Source of the DNA: an uncultured Lachnospiraceae bacterium
GTDB taxonomy: Bacteria > Bacillota > Clostridia > Lachnospirales > Lachnospiraceae
Assembly (NCBI GenBank): GCA_900550235.1
Contig: URRQ01000062.1
Location: 1-8,974, forward strand
Direction of reading: 5' to 3'
DNA: 8,974 nucleotides
Below are positions 1-5,623 of this stretch, piece by piece. The notes under the pieces are model-generated. The model had not been told where the DNA came from. It did no database searches and worked only from the letters and a program-made list of their open reading frames with translations. Every line of letters starts with the position of its first letter. The stretch's first letter is position 1. The position numbers were made by a program, and so were the translations under genes.

Positions 1-32
1 CTTGAAAATAAAAGGTTTTTAATAAAAATAGG

Positions 33-50
33 ACTGTAAAACTTTACAGT
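33..50. promoter_or_regulatory. Perfect 8-bp palindrome, candidate operator upstream of the DUF4430/ECF genes
   Basis: ACTGTAAA at 33-40 is followed by two bases and then its exact reverse complement TTTACAGT at 43-50. A two-base loop is too tight for a good RNA hairpin, so a dimeric repressor or activator site is the better reading. A possible -10 (TTTAAT, 18-23, 5 of 6 matches) lies just upstream, with its -35 outside the window; the palindrome would then sit over the first transcribed bases, a typical repressor position. I cannot match it with confidence to a known regulator. Confidence 0.5.
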
Positions 51-76
51 ACCATGAAAGAATAGGAGAGAGAAAA

Positions 77-493
77 ATGGAAAAGAAACAAAACAAAAAA
101 GTGATCCTCGGTGTTGTGGCATTTTTAGCCGTAGTTGTTCTTATGGGAGCGGTATACTATTTCACAAGACCGGAGACAAGCAAAGGTGCAAAAGAAGTAG
201 AGATTACGGTTGTAAGTAAAGACGGCGAAAAGACGGAGTATCAGATCGATACAGACGCAGAATATTTGCAACAGGCAATGGACGAAGCAAAAGAAGAAGG
301 GCTTACATATTCAGGAACAGAAGGAGAATTCGGTCTTATGGTCGATACTGTGAATGGAGAAAAAGCAGTATATGAGGAGAATGGCGCTTATTGGGGATTC
401 ACGGTAAACGGAGAATACTGTAATTACGGAATTGCAGAACAGCCGGTAGCAGATGGAGACGAGTTTGAAATTGTTTACACACTAAGTGAATAG
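77..493 (+). CDS. Membrane-anchored DUF4430 (transcobalamin C-terminal-like) domain protein
   Basis: A 138-residue protein with a lysine-rich N-terminus and one hydrophobic segment (about residues 9-28). There is no lipobox cysteine, so it is probably an uncleaved membrane anchor with the rest outside the cell. Residues about 40-136 look like DUF4430: an early strand (VEITVV), a helical middle, then Y105-W106-G, a VNG turn at 110-112 and the closing V-x-DGDEFEIVY strand at 124-134. DUF4430 resembles the C-terminal beta domain of intrinsic factor and transcobalamin and is found in surface proteins of Gram-positive bacteria. The start is supported by AGGAG at 64-68, eight bases before the ATG. 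The next gene overlaps its end, so the two are likely co-translated. A role in capturing or presenting a ligand (perhaps a corrinoid) to the transporter is inference; the ligand is unknown. Confidence 0.85.
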   Translation: MEKKQNKKVILGVVAFLAVVVLMGAVYYFTRPETSKGAKEVEITVVSKDGEKTEYQIDTDAEYLQQAMDEAKEEGLTYSGTEGEFGLMVDTVNGEKAVYEENGAYWGFTVNGEYCNYGIAEQPVADGDEFEIVYTLSE

Positions 494-998
494 AAAGCGG
501 GATAGGATATTGAAAACGAAGGATATGGTTCTTTGTGGATTGCTCGCAGCGATTCTGTTTGTGCTGCAGGTTATGTTTGGTTTTTTGCCGAATGTTGAGC
601 CGGTTACAATTCTGATCATCATATTTACGCTTGTATTGGAGAGAAAAACTCTTGTTATTATCTACACATTTGCCCTGCTGGAGGGGATCTTTTATGGATT
701 TGGAATTTGGTGGATTATGTATTTGTATGTGTGGACAATTCTTTATTTCATTGTCCGCCTTATGAGAAAAAATGAGAACGTGGTAATTTGGGCGGTTGTA
801 GGCGGAGGTTTTGGACTCGCATTTGGCGCATTGTGTGCAATCCCTTATGTGGTTGCCGGGGGAATCGGCGCAGGAATCTCTTGGTGGACAGCAGGAATTT
901 TATTTGATATTTTTCATGGAGTGGGTAACTTTTTTATCATACTGATTTTGTTTAAACCGGTGTATAATATTGTAAGCAGGCTTGCCCAAATTTATTGA
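486..998 (+). CDS. ECF transporter substrate-binding (S) subunit, substrate unknown
   Basis: An integral membrane protein of about 170 residues with roughly six hydrophobic segments (about 15-33, 38-51, 55-71, 73-92, 99-120, 133-158), the size and layout of S components of energy-coupling factor vitamin transporters. The LLAAILF start of helix 1 and the FHGVGN stretch near 143-148 fit that family. No ATPase or T-subunit genes are present, so it presumably shares an ECF module encoded elsewhere (group II arrangement). The start is uncertain. GTG at 486 overlaps the upstream gene by 8 bases but has no visible ribosome binding site. TTG at 510 would give MKTKDMVL, the usual family N-terminus, and ATG at 525 is also in frame. 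Pairing with a DUF4430 protein makes a cobalamin-like substrate conceivable but unproven. No terminator follows; the next promoter starts within its stop codon. Confidence 0.82.
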   Translation: MNRKRDRILKTKDMVLCGLLAAILFVLQVMFGFLPNVEPVTILIIIFTLVLERKTLVIIYTFALLEGIFYGFGIWWIMYLYVWTILYFIVRLMRKNENVVIWAVVGGGFGLAFGALCAIPYVVAGGIGAGISWWTAGILFDIFHGVGNFFIILILFKPVYNIVSRLAQIY

Positions 999-1023
999 CA
1001 TTGCATAGAATCAATAATATAAT
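995..1023 (+). promoter_or_regulatory. Consensus sigma-A promoter of the M24 peptidase gene
   Basis: TTGACA at 995-1000 and TATAAT at 1018-1023 match both consensus hexamers perfectly with the ideal 17-base spacer. The TGA stop codon of the upstream ECF gene (996-998) lies inside the -35 box. Transcription should start near 1030, giving a leader of about 43 bases. Confidence 0.9.
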
Positions 1024-1032
1024 AAAAACAGC

Positions 1033-1047
1033 GTGTGAGATACACAC
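1033..1047 (+). promoter_or_regulatory. Small hairpin at the 5' end of the M24 mRNA
   Basis: GTGTG (1033-1037) and CACAC (1043-1047) pair around a five-base loop. The predicted transcription start is about three bases upstream, so the hairpin would cap the 5' end of the mRNA, a placement known to protect messages from 5'-end-dependent decay in Firmicutes. It is only five base pairs, so its significance is uncertain. Confidence 0.35.
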
Positions 1048-1072
1048 AACAAAATAGAGGAGGCATACTACA

Positions 1073-2161
1073 ATGATGGATGCAGGCAAATTAGGAAGAA
1101 TCTTAAAATCAATGGAAGAGCATGATGTACCACAGCTCATTATTTCAGACCCATTGGCAATTTATTACTTAATTGGAAAGAAAATCGCTCCAGGTGAAAG
1201 ACTTGTAGCTCTTTACCTTAATGTAAATGGTAACCACAAAATGGTAATCAATGAGTTATTCCCACAGGAAGAAGACTTGGGAGTAGAATTAGTTTGGTAC
1301 AACGACGTTCAGGACGGAGTTGAGATTTTAAGCCAGTTTGTTGAAAAAGACAAAACAGTTGGTGTTGATAAAACATGGCCGGCAAGATTCTTATTAAGAC
1401 TTATGGAATTAGGCGCAGGAAGCAAATTCGTAAATGGTTCACCAATCGTTGATTATGTAAGAATGATCAAAGATGAGCGTGAGCAGGAATTAATGAGACA
1501 GGCTGGATTAGCTAACGATGCTGTCATGGAAAAATTAATCCCACTTGTTGTAAAAGGTTATACAGAAATCGAATTAGACGAAAAAGTTCGTGAAATGTAT
1601 GCAGAATCAGGACATTCAGGAGTATCATTTGACCCAATCACAGCTTATGGTAAATCTGGAGCTGACCCACACCACGTAACAGACAATACAAAAGGAAAAC
1701 GTGGAAACTCTGTAGTTCTTGATATCGGTGGTATCTTAAATGATTACTGCTCAGATATGACAAGAACAGTATTTATCGGTGAAGTATCTGATAGAGCAAG
1801 AGAAGTATATGAAGTTGTTAAAGAAGCACAGGCCAGAGGTATTGCAGCTTCCAAACCTGGTAACAGAATGTGCGACGTTGACTTAGCTTGTAGAAACTAC
1901 ATCGAAGAAAAAGGATTTGGAAAATACTTTACACATAGAACAGGTCATTCTATTGGTATGGAAGATCACGAGTTCGGTGATGTTTCTTCTGTAAACGAAG
2001 ATATCATTCAGGTAGGACAGTGCTTCTCAATTGAGCCAGGTATCTATTTACCAGATGAAGAAATCGGTGTTCGTATTGAGGATATTGTACTTATTACAGA
2101 AGATGGATGTGAAGTACTTAACAAATTCACAAAAGATCTTATTGTAGTTCCGGAAGAATAA
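1073..2161 (+). CDS. M24 family metallopeptidase (Xaa-Pro aminopeptidase/dipeptidase-like)
   Basis: A 362-residue cytosolic two-domain peptidase: a creatinase-like N-terminal domain (about 1-125) and a pita-bread M24 catalytic domain (about 135-360). All five dinuclear metal ligands are visible: D217 (VVLDIGG), D228 (YCSDMTRT), H292 (TGHSIG), E321 (IEPGIY) and E336 (RIED). H200 in DPHH fits the substrate-binding histidine. Family members remove an N-terminal residue before proline or split Xaa-Pro dipeptides; which activity applies here cannot be read off. Length is normal for the family. The start at 1073 is chosen over the adjacent ATG at 1076 because GAGGAGG at 1057-1063 is nine bases away. 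Codon choice (TTA/CTT leucine, CCA proline, AGA/CGT arginine) resembles that of the translation genes downstream, which together with the consensus promoter suggests strong expression. It is transcribed alone or with read-through from the ECF genes, and ends at a strong terminator. Confidence 0.93.
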   Translation: MMDAGKLGRILKSMEEHDVPQLIISDPLAIYYLIGKKIAPGERLVALYLNVNGNHKMVINELFPQEEDLGVELVWYNDVQDGVEILSQFVEKDKTVGVDKTWPARFLLRLMELGAGSKFVNGSPIVDYVRMIKDEREQELMRQAGLANDAVMEKLIPLVVKGYTEIELDEKVREMYAESGHSGVSFDPITAYGKSGADPHHVTDNTKGKRGNSVVLDIGGILNDYCSDMTRTVFIGEVSDRAREVYEVVKEAQARGIAASKPGNRMCDVDLACRNYIEEKGFGKYFTHRTGHSIGMEDHEFGDVSSVNEDIIQVGQCFSIEPGIYLPDEEIGVRIEDIVLITEDGCEVLNKFTKDLIVVPEE

Positions 2162-2182
2162 AAAACGATAAATAAAATATTA

Positions 2183-2257
2183 CCCCCGCTCAATCTGTCT
2201 TTGAGAATTTGGAACATTGTTCTGGATTTCAAAAAGACAGATTGAAGCGGGGGTTTT
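2183..2257. terminator. Long, probably bidirectional terminator between convergent genes
   Basis: CCCCCGC plus 13 further bases (2183-2202) pair with 2233-2253, giving a 20-bp stem with a single unpaired A at 2246. The 30-base loop contains an inner GAAC/GTTC hairpin (2212-2222). On the plus strand it is followed by TTTTATT and can end the M24 transcript. On the minus strand it is followed by a T-rich tract (TAATATTTTATTT) and can end the Spo0A-like transcript. Confidence 0.9.
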
Positions 2258-2278
2258 ATTGTGTGTAAATTCTGGGAT

Positions 2279-2815
2279 TTAGAATCTCTTCATACGAATT
2301 CTATCCGCAACAAGCGCTATAAATTCTGAATTAGTAGGTCTGCCAGCAGAAGGGTTGATGGTATATCCAAAGAATTTGTCAAGAATTTCTGTACTGCCTC
2401 TGCTCCAGGCAACTTCAATCGCGTGGCGAATTGCTCGCTCTACACGGCTTGGAGTAGTATTGTGTTTTGAGGCAATATCAGGGTATACGATTTTGGTAAT
2501 AGCGTTGATACATTCACAATCTTCAATAGAAAGTGTGATTGCATCTTTCAGATAACGATATCCCATAATATGGGCTGGAATTCCAATTTCCTGAAGGATG
2601 GATGCGATTTGTGATTCTAATGCATCAAAATTGATTTGCTGATTGATAATCTTAGAAGTACCTGGATGTCTGATTTGTTGTCTTTCGTTTAAGTAGGTTA
2701 GAAGATCCATCATAATTTCTCGGGAAATTTCCAAGTTGAAATGTAACGTGTAAGGATCCCCTATCTGCATGCGACCTGATTGCTGAATGGCAGCTGCATT
2801 TGTTGTGTGTAACAT
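2279..2815 (-). CDS. Receiver-less Spo0A-like DNA-binding protein
   Basis: A 178-residue protein whose C-terminal two thirds (about 64-176) closely match the DNA-binding domain of Spo0A, the master regulator of sporulation entry. Visible are IGIPAHIMGYRYLKDAI (78-93), YPDIASKHNTT (111-121), the recognition-helix region SRVERAIRHAIEVAWSRG (123-140) and GRPTNSEFIALVADRIR (158-174). Residues that read 0A boxes therefore seem intact. Normal Spo0A is about 260-270 residues with an N-terminal phospho-acceptor domain; here the first 63 residues are unrelated and too short to be one. The shortness is not a start-site error: AAGGAG (2830-2825) lies nine bases before the ATG, and an in-frame TAA sits at 2839-2837. 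The gene is single, convergent with the M24 gene and divergent from pepD. It may bind Spo0A targets without phosphorylation control, as activator or competitor; that is inference. It is not the canonical spo0A, which usually follows spoIVB. Confidence 0.9.
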   Translation of the reverse strand: MLHTTNAAAIQQSGRMQIGDPYTLHFNLEISREIMMDLLTYLNERQQIRHPGTSKIINQQINFDALESQIASILQEIGIPAHIMGYRYLKDAITLSIEDCECINAITKIVYPDIASKHNTTPSRVERAIRHAIEVAWSRGSTEILDKFFGYTINPSAGRPTNSEFIALVADRIRMKRF

Positions 2816-2866
2816 AATTGTTGTCTCCTTTTCAAGTTATTTTCTCCCGTTTGCGTTTTCAATATT

Positions 2867-2895
2867 ATTATAAAGCAGAAAAGACAGATATACCA
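2867..2895 (-). promoter_or_regulatory. Candidate promoter of the Spo0A-like gene with weak -35
   Basis: Read on the minus strand, a perfect TATAAT occupies 2872-2867. The best-placed -35 (17-base spacer, 2895-2890) reads TGGTAT, a poor match to TTGACA. A good -10 with a poor -35 suggests dependence on an activator. The predicted start is near 2860, leaving a leader of about 45 bases. Confidence 0.5.
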
Positions 2896-2902
2896 TGACG
2901 AA
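2896..2902 (+). promoter_or_regulatory. Candidate 0A box (Spo0A binding site)
   Basis: TGACGAA matches the classical 0A-box consensus TGNCGAA. It sits immediately upstream of the -35 position of the Spo0A-like gene and about 46 bases upstream of the pepD -35. A match this short can occur by chance (about one in ten for an intergenic region of this size, both strands). Confidence 0.4.
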
Positions 2903-2947
2903 TCTTGGCATTATTTGTAAAAGTAAGTGAAAAAGAACAAAGTTTTG

Positions 2948-2976
2948 TTTACAGTATATAGAATGTGTAATACAAT
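2948..2976 (+). promoter_or_regulatory. Sigma-A promoter of pepD
   Basis: TTTACA at 2948-2953 and TACAAT at 2971-2976 each match consensus in five of six positions and are 17 bases apart. The predicted start is near 2983, so the pepD leader is about 29 bases and leaves no room for a riboswitch. Confidence 0.78.
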
Positions 2977-3011
2977 CAAACCATAGTACATTTTAGGAGG
3001 AGAGTAAGAAA

Positions 3012-4433
3012 ATGGAATTAGAAAAGATTATTTCTTATTTTAAAGAGCTTTCATCCATTCCAAGACAATCGGGGGATGAAAAAGCAGCAAGTGATTTTCT
3101 TGTGAAATTTGCAAGAGAACTGGGGCTTTGGGTAAAACAGGATGAGACGTACAATGTAATTGTGAAAAAACCAGGTACAGAAGGAAGAGAAAATGAAGAA
3201 GCGATCATTCTGCAAGGGCATCTTGATATGGTATATGTTGTAGCAGATGGAGCGGATCATATATATGAGAACGGAATCCAGGTAAAAGAGGACGGAGAAT
3301 TCATTTGTGCAGATGGAACTTCGTTAGGAGCAGACAATGGAATTGCTATCAGCTATTCGATGATGTTAATGGCTGCAAAAGAAGTATCGCATCCCCCACT
3401 TGAATTTATTTTTACAACGCAGGAGGAGGTTGGGCTAATCGGAGCCGCTAATTTGGATGTCTCGGAGCTTTCAGGAAAACGTATTATAAACTTGGACAGT
3501 GAGGAAGAAGGAACTTTCTGTAGTGGTTGTGCCGGTGGAGTTCGTAGTGCAATCCATATTCCGGTTGTAAGGGAGCAAAAAGAAAATCTGGAGAGACTGA
3601 ATGTTTCGATCAAAGGATTAAAAGGTGGACATTCCGGTATGGAGATTCATTTGGAGAGAGGCAATGCAATCCAGCTTGCAGGTCGGATTTTAACAGCGCT
3701 AAAAGAATTCGATGTGAAAATCGGTAAAGTGGAAGCGCCAGGAAAATCCAATGCTATTTCAAGTAGCGCCAGTATGGTCGTTTATGTAGAGAAAGAACGT
3801 ATGCAAGAAGTTGTTTCGAAACTTCAGAAATTAGAGGCACAATTCCAAAATGAATTAGCAGCGTCTGATTATGTGGAAATTCAAATAGAAGCAGCAGGGC
3901 AAGAAAATATATGCGAAGTGTTTACCGCGAAAACATTGGAAACACTTCGTGGAATTTTGATGCTTATGCCACAAGGTGTAATGAATATGTCCATGGCAGT
4001 ACCGGGACTTGTTGAAACGTCAATCAACACCGGTAATATGGAAGAAGTGAATGGAGAGATTATTTTAGACTCTGCTTTGAGAAGTTCGGTAGAGACAGAG
4101 AAAAACTACATAAGAGAAAAAGTGCAGACAATTGCAGATGTATATGGCGTTGCATGTGAATGGTCTGGGGAATATCCAGGATGGCAGTATCAAGAAGTAT
4201 CTCCATTGCGTGAAAAAGCAGTAAAGGCTTATAAAGAACTGTTTGGAAATGAACCGAAAGTAGAAGCCATTCATGCCGGATTGGAATGTGGATACTGGAC
4301 AGCAAAAATTCCAAATGCGGATTTATTATCCATGGGACCAAGTATGTATGATGTGCACTCGCCAAGAGAAAGAGTTTCGAAACAGTCCATTGCAAATGTA
4401 TGGAAATTGATCAAGGAGATTTTAAGCAAGTAG
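3012..4433 (+). CDS. pepD: PepD-type aminoacyl-histidine dipeptidase (M20 family)
   Basis: A 473-residue cytosolic zinc dipeptidase of the PepD (carnosinase-like) branch of family M20. It hydrolyses Xaa-His and other dipeptides, in some bacteria including cysteinylglycine, as a last step of peptide breakdown. Visible motifs: LQGHLDMV (H70, D72), TSLGADNGIA (D108, bridging metal ligand), TTQEEVGLIGA (general base E138, ligand E139), NLDSEEEG (D162) followed by GCAGG, and YDVHSPRE (H449). The catalytic and metal-binding set is complete, and length matches the usual 480 or so. The lid/dimerisation domain lies in the middle (about 185-400). AGGAGG at 2995-3000 precedes the ATG by 11 bases. It has its own promoter and is followed 19 bases later by the FNT channel gene, so the two probably form an operon. 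Confidence 0.93.
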   Translation: MELEKIISYFKELSSIPRQSGDEKAASDFLVKFARELGLWVKQDETYNVIVKKPGTEGRENEEAIILQGHLDMVYVVADGADHIYENGIQVKEDGEFICADGTSLGADNGIAISYSMMLMAAKEVSHPPLEFIFTTQEEVGLIGAANLDVSELSGKRIINLDSEEEGTFCSGCAGGVRSAIHIPVVREQKENLERLNVSIKGLKGGHSGMEIHLERGNAIQLAGRILTALKEFDVKIGKVEAPGKSNAISSSASMVVYVEKERMQEVVSKLQKLEAQFQNELAASDYVEIQIEAAGQENICEVFTAKTLETLRGILMLMPQGVMNMSMAVPGLVETSINTGNMEEVNGEIILDSALRSSVETEKNYIREKVQTIADVYGVACEWSGEYPGWQYQEVSPLREKAVKAYKELFGNEPKVEAIHAGLECGYWTAKIPNADLLSMGPSMYDVHSPRERVSKQSIANVWKLIKEILSK

Positions 4434-4439
4434 AGTTTC

Positions 4440-4446
4440 GGGAGGT
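4440..4446 (+). promoter_or_regulatory. Ribosome binding site deciding the start of the FNT gene
   Basis: GGGAGGT lies one base before the first in-frame ATG (4447), too close to serve it, but the GGAGG core is seven bases before the second ATG (4453). The second ATG is therefore the likely start. Confidence 0.8.
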
Positions 4447-4452
4447 ATGGAC

Positions 4453-5055
4453 ATGAAAAAAATGGGAAATATATTCTGCAAAGCAGTTTTGGCAGGTATT
4501 GCAATAGCAATCGGTGGAATCATCTATCTGTCGGTGGAGAACAAAATCATCGGAGCACTTCTTTTTACAGTTGGACTTTATGCAATTGTATTGAATGGCT
4601 TGTTTTTGTATACAGGAAAAGTAGGATATCTTGTTGTGGAAAAAGATAAAAAAGAGTATTTATTGATTCTTTTGACGACATGGATCGGGAATCTTGTGGG
4701 AACTGCCATCGGAGCTTTTGCTTTTTTGAATACAAGACATGCGCTAATCGCTCAAAAAGTTGATATTATTTGCGATGCAAAGCTTGAGGACTCCCCGCTT
4801 AGTATATTCATTTTAGCCGTTTTTTGCGGACTTTTGATGTATATTGCTGTAGATGGGTTCAAGGAAAAAGGGAATCCGATCATCTTATTTATGGGAGTAA
4901 GCGTGTTTATTCTCTGCGGATTTGAGCATTGCATTGCCAATATGTTTTATTTCTCATTGGCAGGAGCATGGTCCGGAAAAGCATTTTTGTATCTACTTAT
5001 TATGACAATAGGAAATAGTGTGGGTGGAATTTTGATTCCTTTTGTGAAAAAATAA
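4453..5055 (+). CDS. Compact formate/nitrite transporter (FNT) family channel
   Basis: From the ATG at 4453 this is a 200-residue membrane protein with six hydrophobic helices. Numbered from the ATG two codons upstream they lie at about 13-30, 35-56, 71-94, 118-138, 144-169 and 179-200. FNT hallmarks are present: LFLYTGK after helix 2, TTWIGNLVGT in helix 3, CGFEHCIANMFY with the pore histidine (161), and TIGNSVGGIL in the last helix. K112 (DAKLED) may correspond to the conserved pore-vestibule lysine. FNT proteins form pentamers that pass small monovalent anions such as formate, nitrite, hydrosulfide or lactate; the substrate here cannot be told. The protein is well short of the usual 260-280 residues because loops and termini are trimmed, not because a helix is missing. 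It is probably co-transcribed with pepD; the rpsL promoter begins only 18 bases after its stop. Confidence 0.88.
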   Translation: MKKMGNIFCKAVLAGIAIAIGGIIYLSVENKIIGALLFTVGLYAIVLNGLFLYTGKVGYLVVEKDKKEYLLILLTTWIGNLVGTAIGAFAFLNTRHALIAQKVDIICDAKLEDSPLSIFILAVFCGLLMYIAVDGFKEKGNPIILFMGVSVFILCGFEHCIANMFYFSLAGAWSGKAFLYLLIMTIGNSVGGILIPFVKK

Positions 5056-5073
5056 AAAGATTTGGAATAGACC

Positions 5074-5102
5074 TTGACTTTTTGCGAAACTCGTAATAAA
5101 AT
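5074..5102 (+). promoter_or_regulatory. Promoter of the str operon (rpsL)
   Basis: TTGACT (5074-5079) and TAAAAT (5097-5102) each match consensus in five of six positions with a 17-base spacer. Transcription should begin near 5109, giving a leader of about 92 bases. Confidence 0.82.
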
Positions 5103-5108
5103 AACTAA

Positions 5109-5142
5109 GCGTGCATAAAAGTGCATAGTTCTTTTTGCGCGC
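5109..5142 (+). promoter_or_regulatory. 5'-terminal hairpin of the rpsL leader, with a competing fold
   Basis: GCGTGCA (5109-5115) pairs with TGCGCGC (5136-5142, one G-U), and after a bulged T5116, AAAAG (5117-5121) pairs with CTTTT (5131-5135): 12 base pairs around a nine-base loop. The stem starts at about the predicted first transcribed base. A competing fold pairs AACTA (5103-5107) with TAGTT (5126-5130) and the two TGCA copies (5112-5115, 5122-5125). It is followed by CTTTTT, so it resembles a terminator. Its left arm lies upstream of the predicted start, so only read-through RNA from the FNT gene could form it. Confidence 0.5.
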
Positions 5143-5150
5143 ATAAACAA

Positions 5151-5185
5151 GAGTGAATAAACGCTCAGCAACCAAACAGTATTCA
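5151..5185 (+). promoter_or_regulatory. Second pair of alternative stems in the rpsL leader
   Basis: GAGTG (5151-5155) can pair with CGCTC (5162-5166). Alternatively TGAATA (5154-5159) can pair with TATTCA (5180-5185), ending one base before the ribosome binding site AGGAGG (5187-5192). The two pairings exclude each other. Both stems are short, so this is a suggestion of leader regulation, not proof. Confidence 0.3.
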
Positions 5186-5200
5186 TAGGAGGTGAAAGGA

Positions 5201-5623
5201 ATGCCAACATTCAATCAGTTAGTAAGAAAGGGACGTCAGACATCTGTTAAGAAGTCTACAGCACCAGCTTTACAGAAGGGTTACAACTCTTTAAGAAAAA
5301 AAGCTACAGATACTTCTTCACCACAGAAGAGAGGTGTTTGTACAGCAGTTAAGACAGCTACACCTAAAAAACCTAACTCAGCTCTTAGAAAGATTGCCAG
5401 AGTTCGTCTTTCTAACGGTATCGAAGTGACAAGCTACATTCCAGGAGAAGGTCACAACCTTCAGGAGCATAGCGTTGTTCTTATCCGTGGAGGTCGTGTT
5501 AAAGACTTACCAGGTACAAGATATCATATCGTTCGTGGAACACTTGATACAGCAGGTGTTGCTAAGAGACGTCAGGCTCGTTCTAAATACGGCGCTAAGA
5601 GACCAAAAGACGCAAAGAAATAA
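5201..5623 (+). CDS. rpsL: 30S ribosomal protein S12
   Basis: A 140-residue S12, the protein at the decoding centre of the small subunit that monitors codon-anticodon pairing. The sequence runs from MPTFNQLVRKGRQ through SSPQKRGVCT, TPKKPNSALRK, GHNLQEHSVVLIRGG and VKDLPGTRYH to GAKRPKDAKK, with the longer N-terminal region usual in Firmicutes. K56 and K101, the positions where changes commonly give streptomycin resistance, are wild type. D102 is the aspartate that some bacteria methylthiolate. The frame is open from a GTG at 5192, but that GTG lies in the ribosome binding site AGGAGGT (5187-5193). The ATG at 5201, with seven bases of spacing and the family's MPT N-terminus, is the real start. 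It is the first gene of the operon and has its own promoter and leader. Confidence 0.98.
   Translation: MPTFNQLVRKGRQTSVKKSTAPALQKGYNSLRKKATDTSSPQKRGVCTAVKTATPKKPNSALRKIARVRLSNGIEVTSYIPGEGHNLQEHSVVLIRGGRVKDLPGTRYHIVRGTLDTAGVAKRRQARSKYGAKRPKDAKK

Noticed and set aside
2816..3011. Riboswitch or small RNA in the divergent intergenic region
   Set aside because: Promoters for both sides take up the region, leaders are short, and I see no stable multi-stem fold.
4060..4395. Minus-strand frame of 111 residues inside pepD
   Set aside because: It lies wholly opposite a well-supported enzyme gene, has no recognised family, and its composition is that of an antisense shadow.
5192..5200. GTG start three codons upstream of rpsL
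   Set aside because: It lies within AGGAGGT, the ribosome binding site, and S12 proteins of this group begin MPT.
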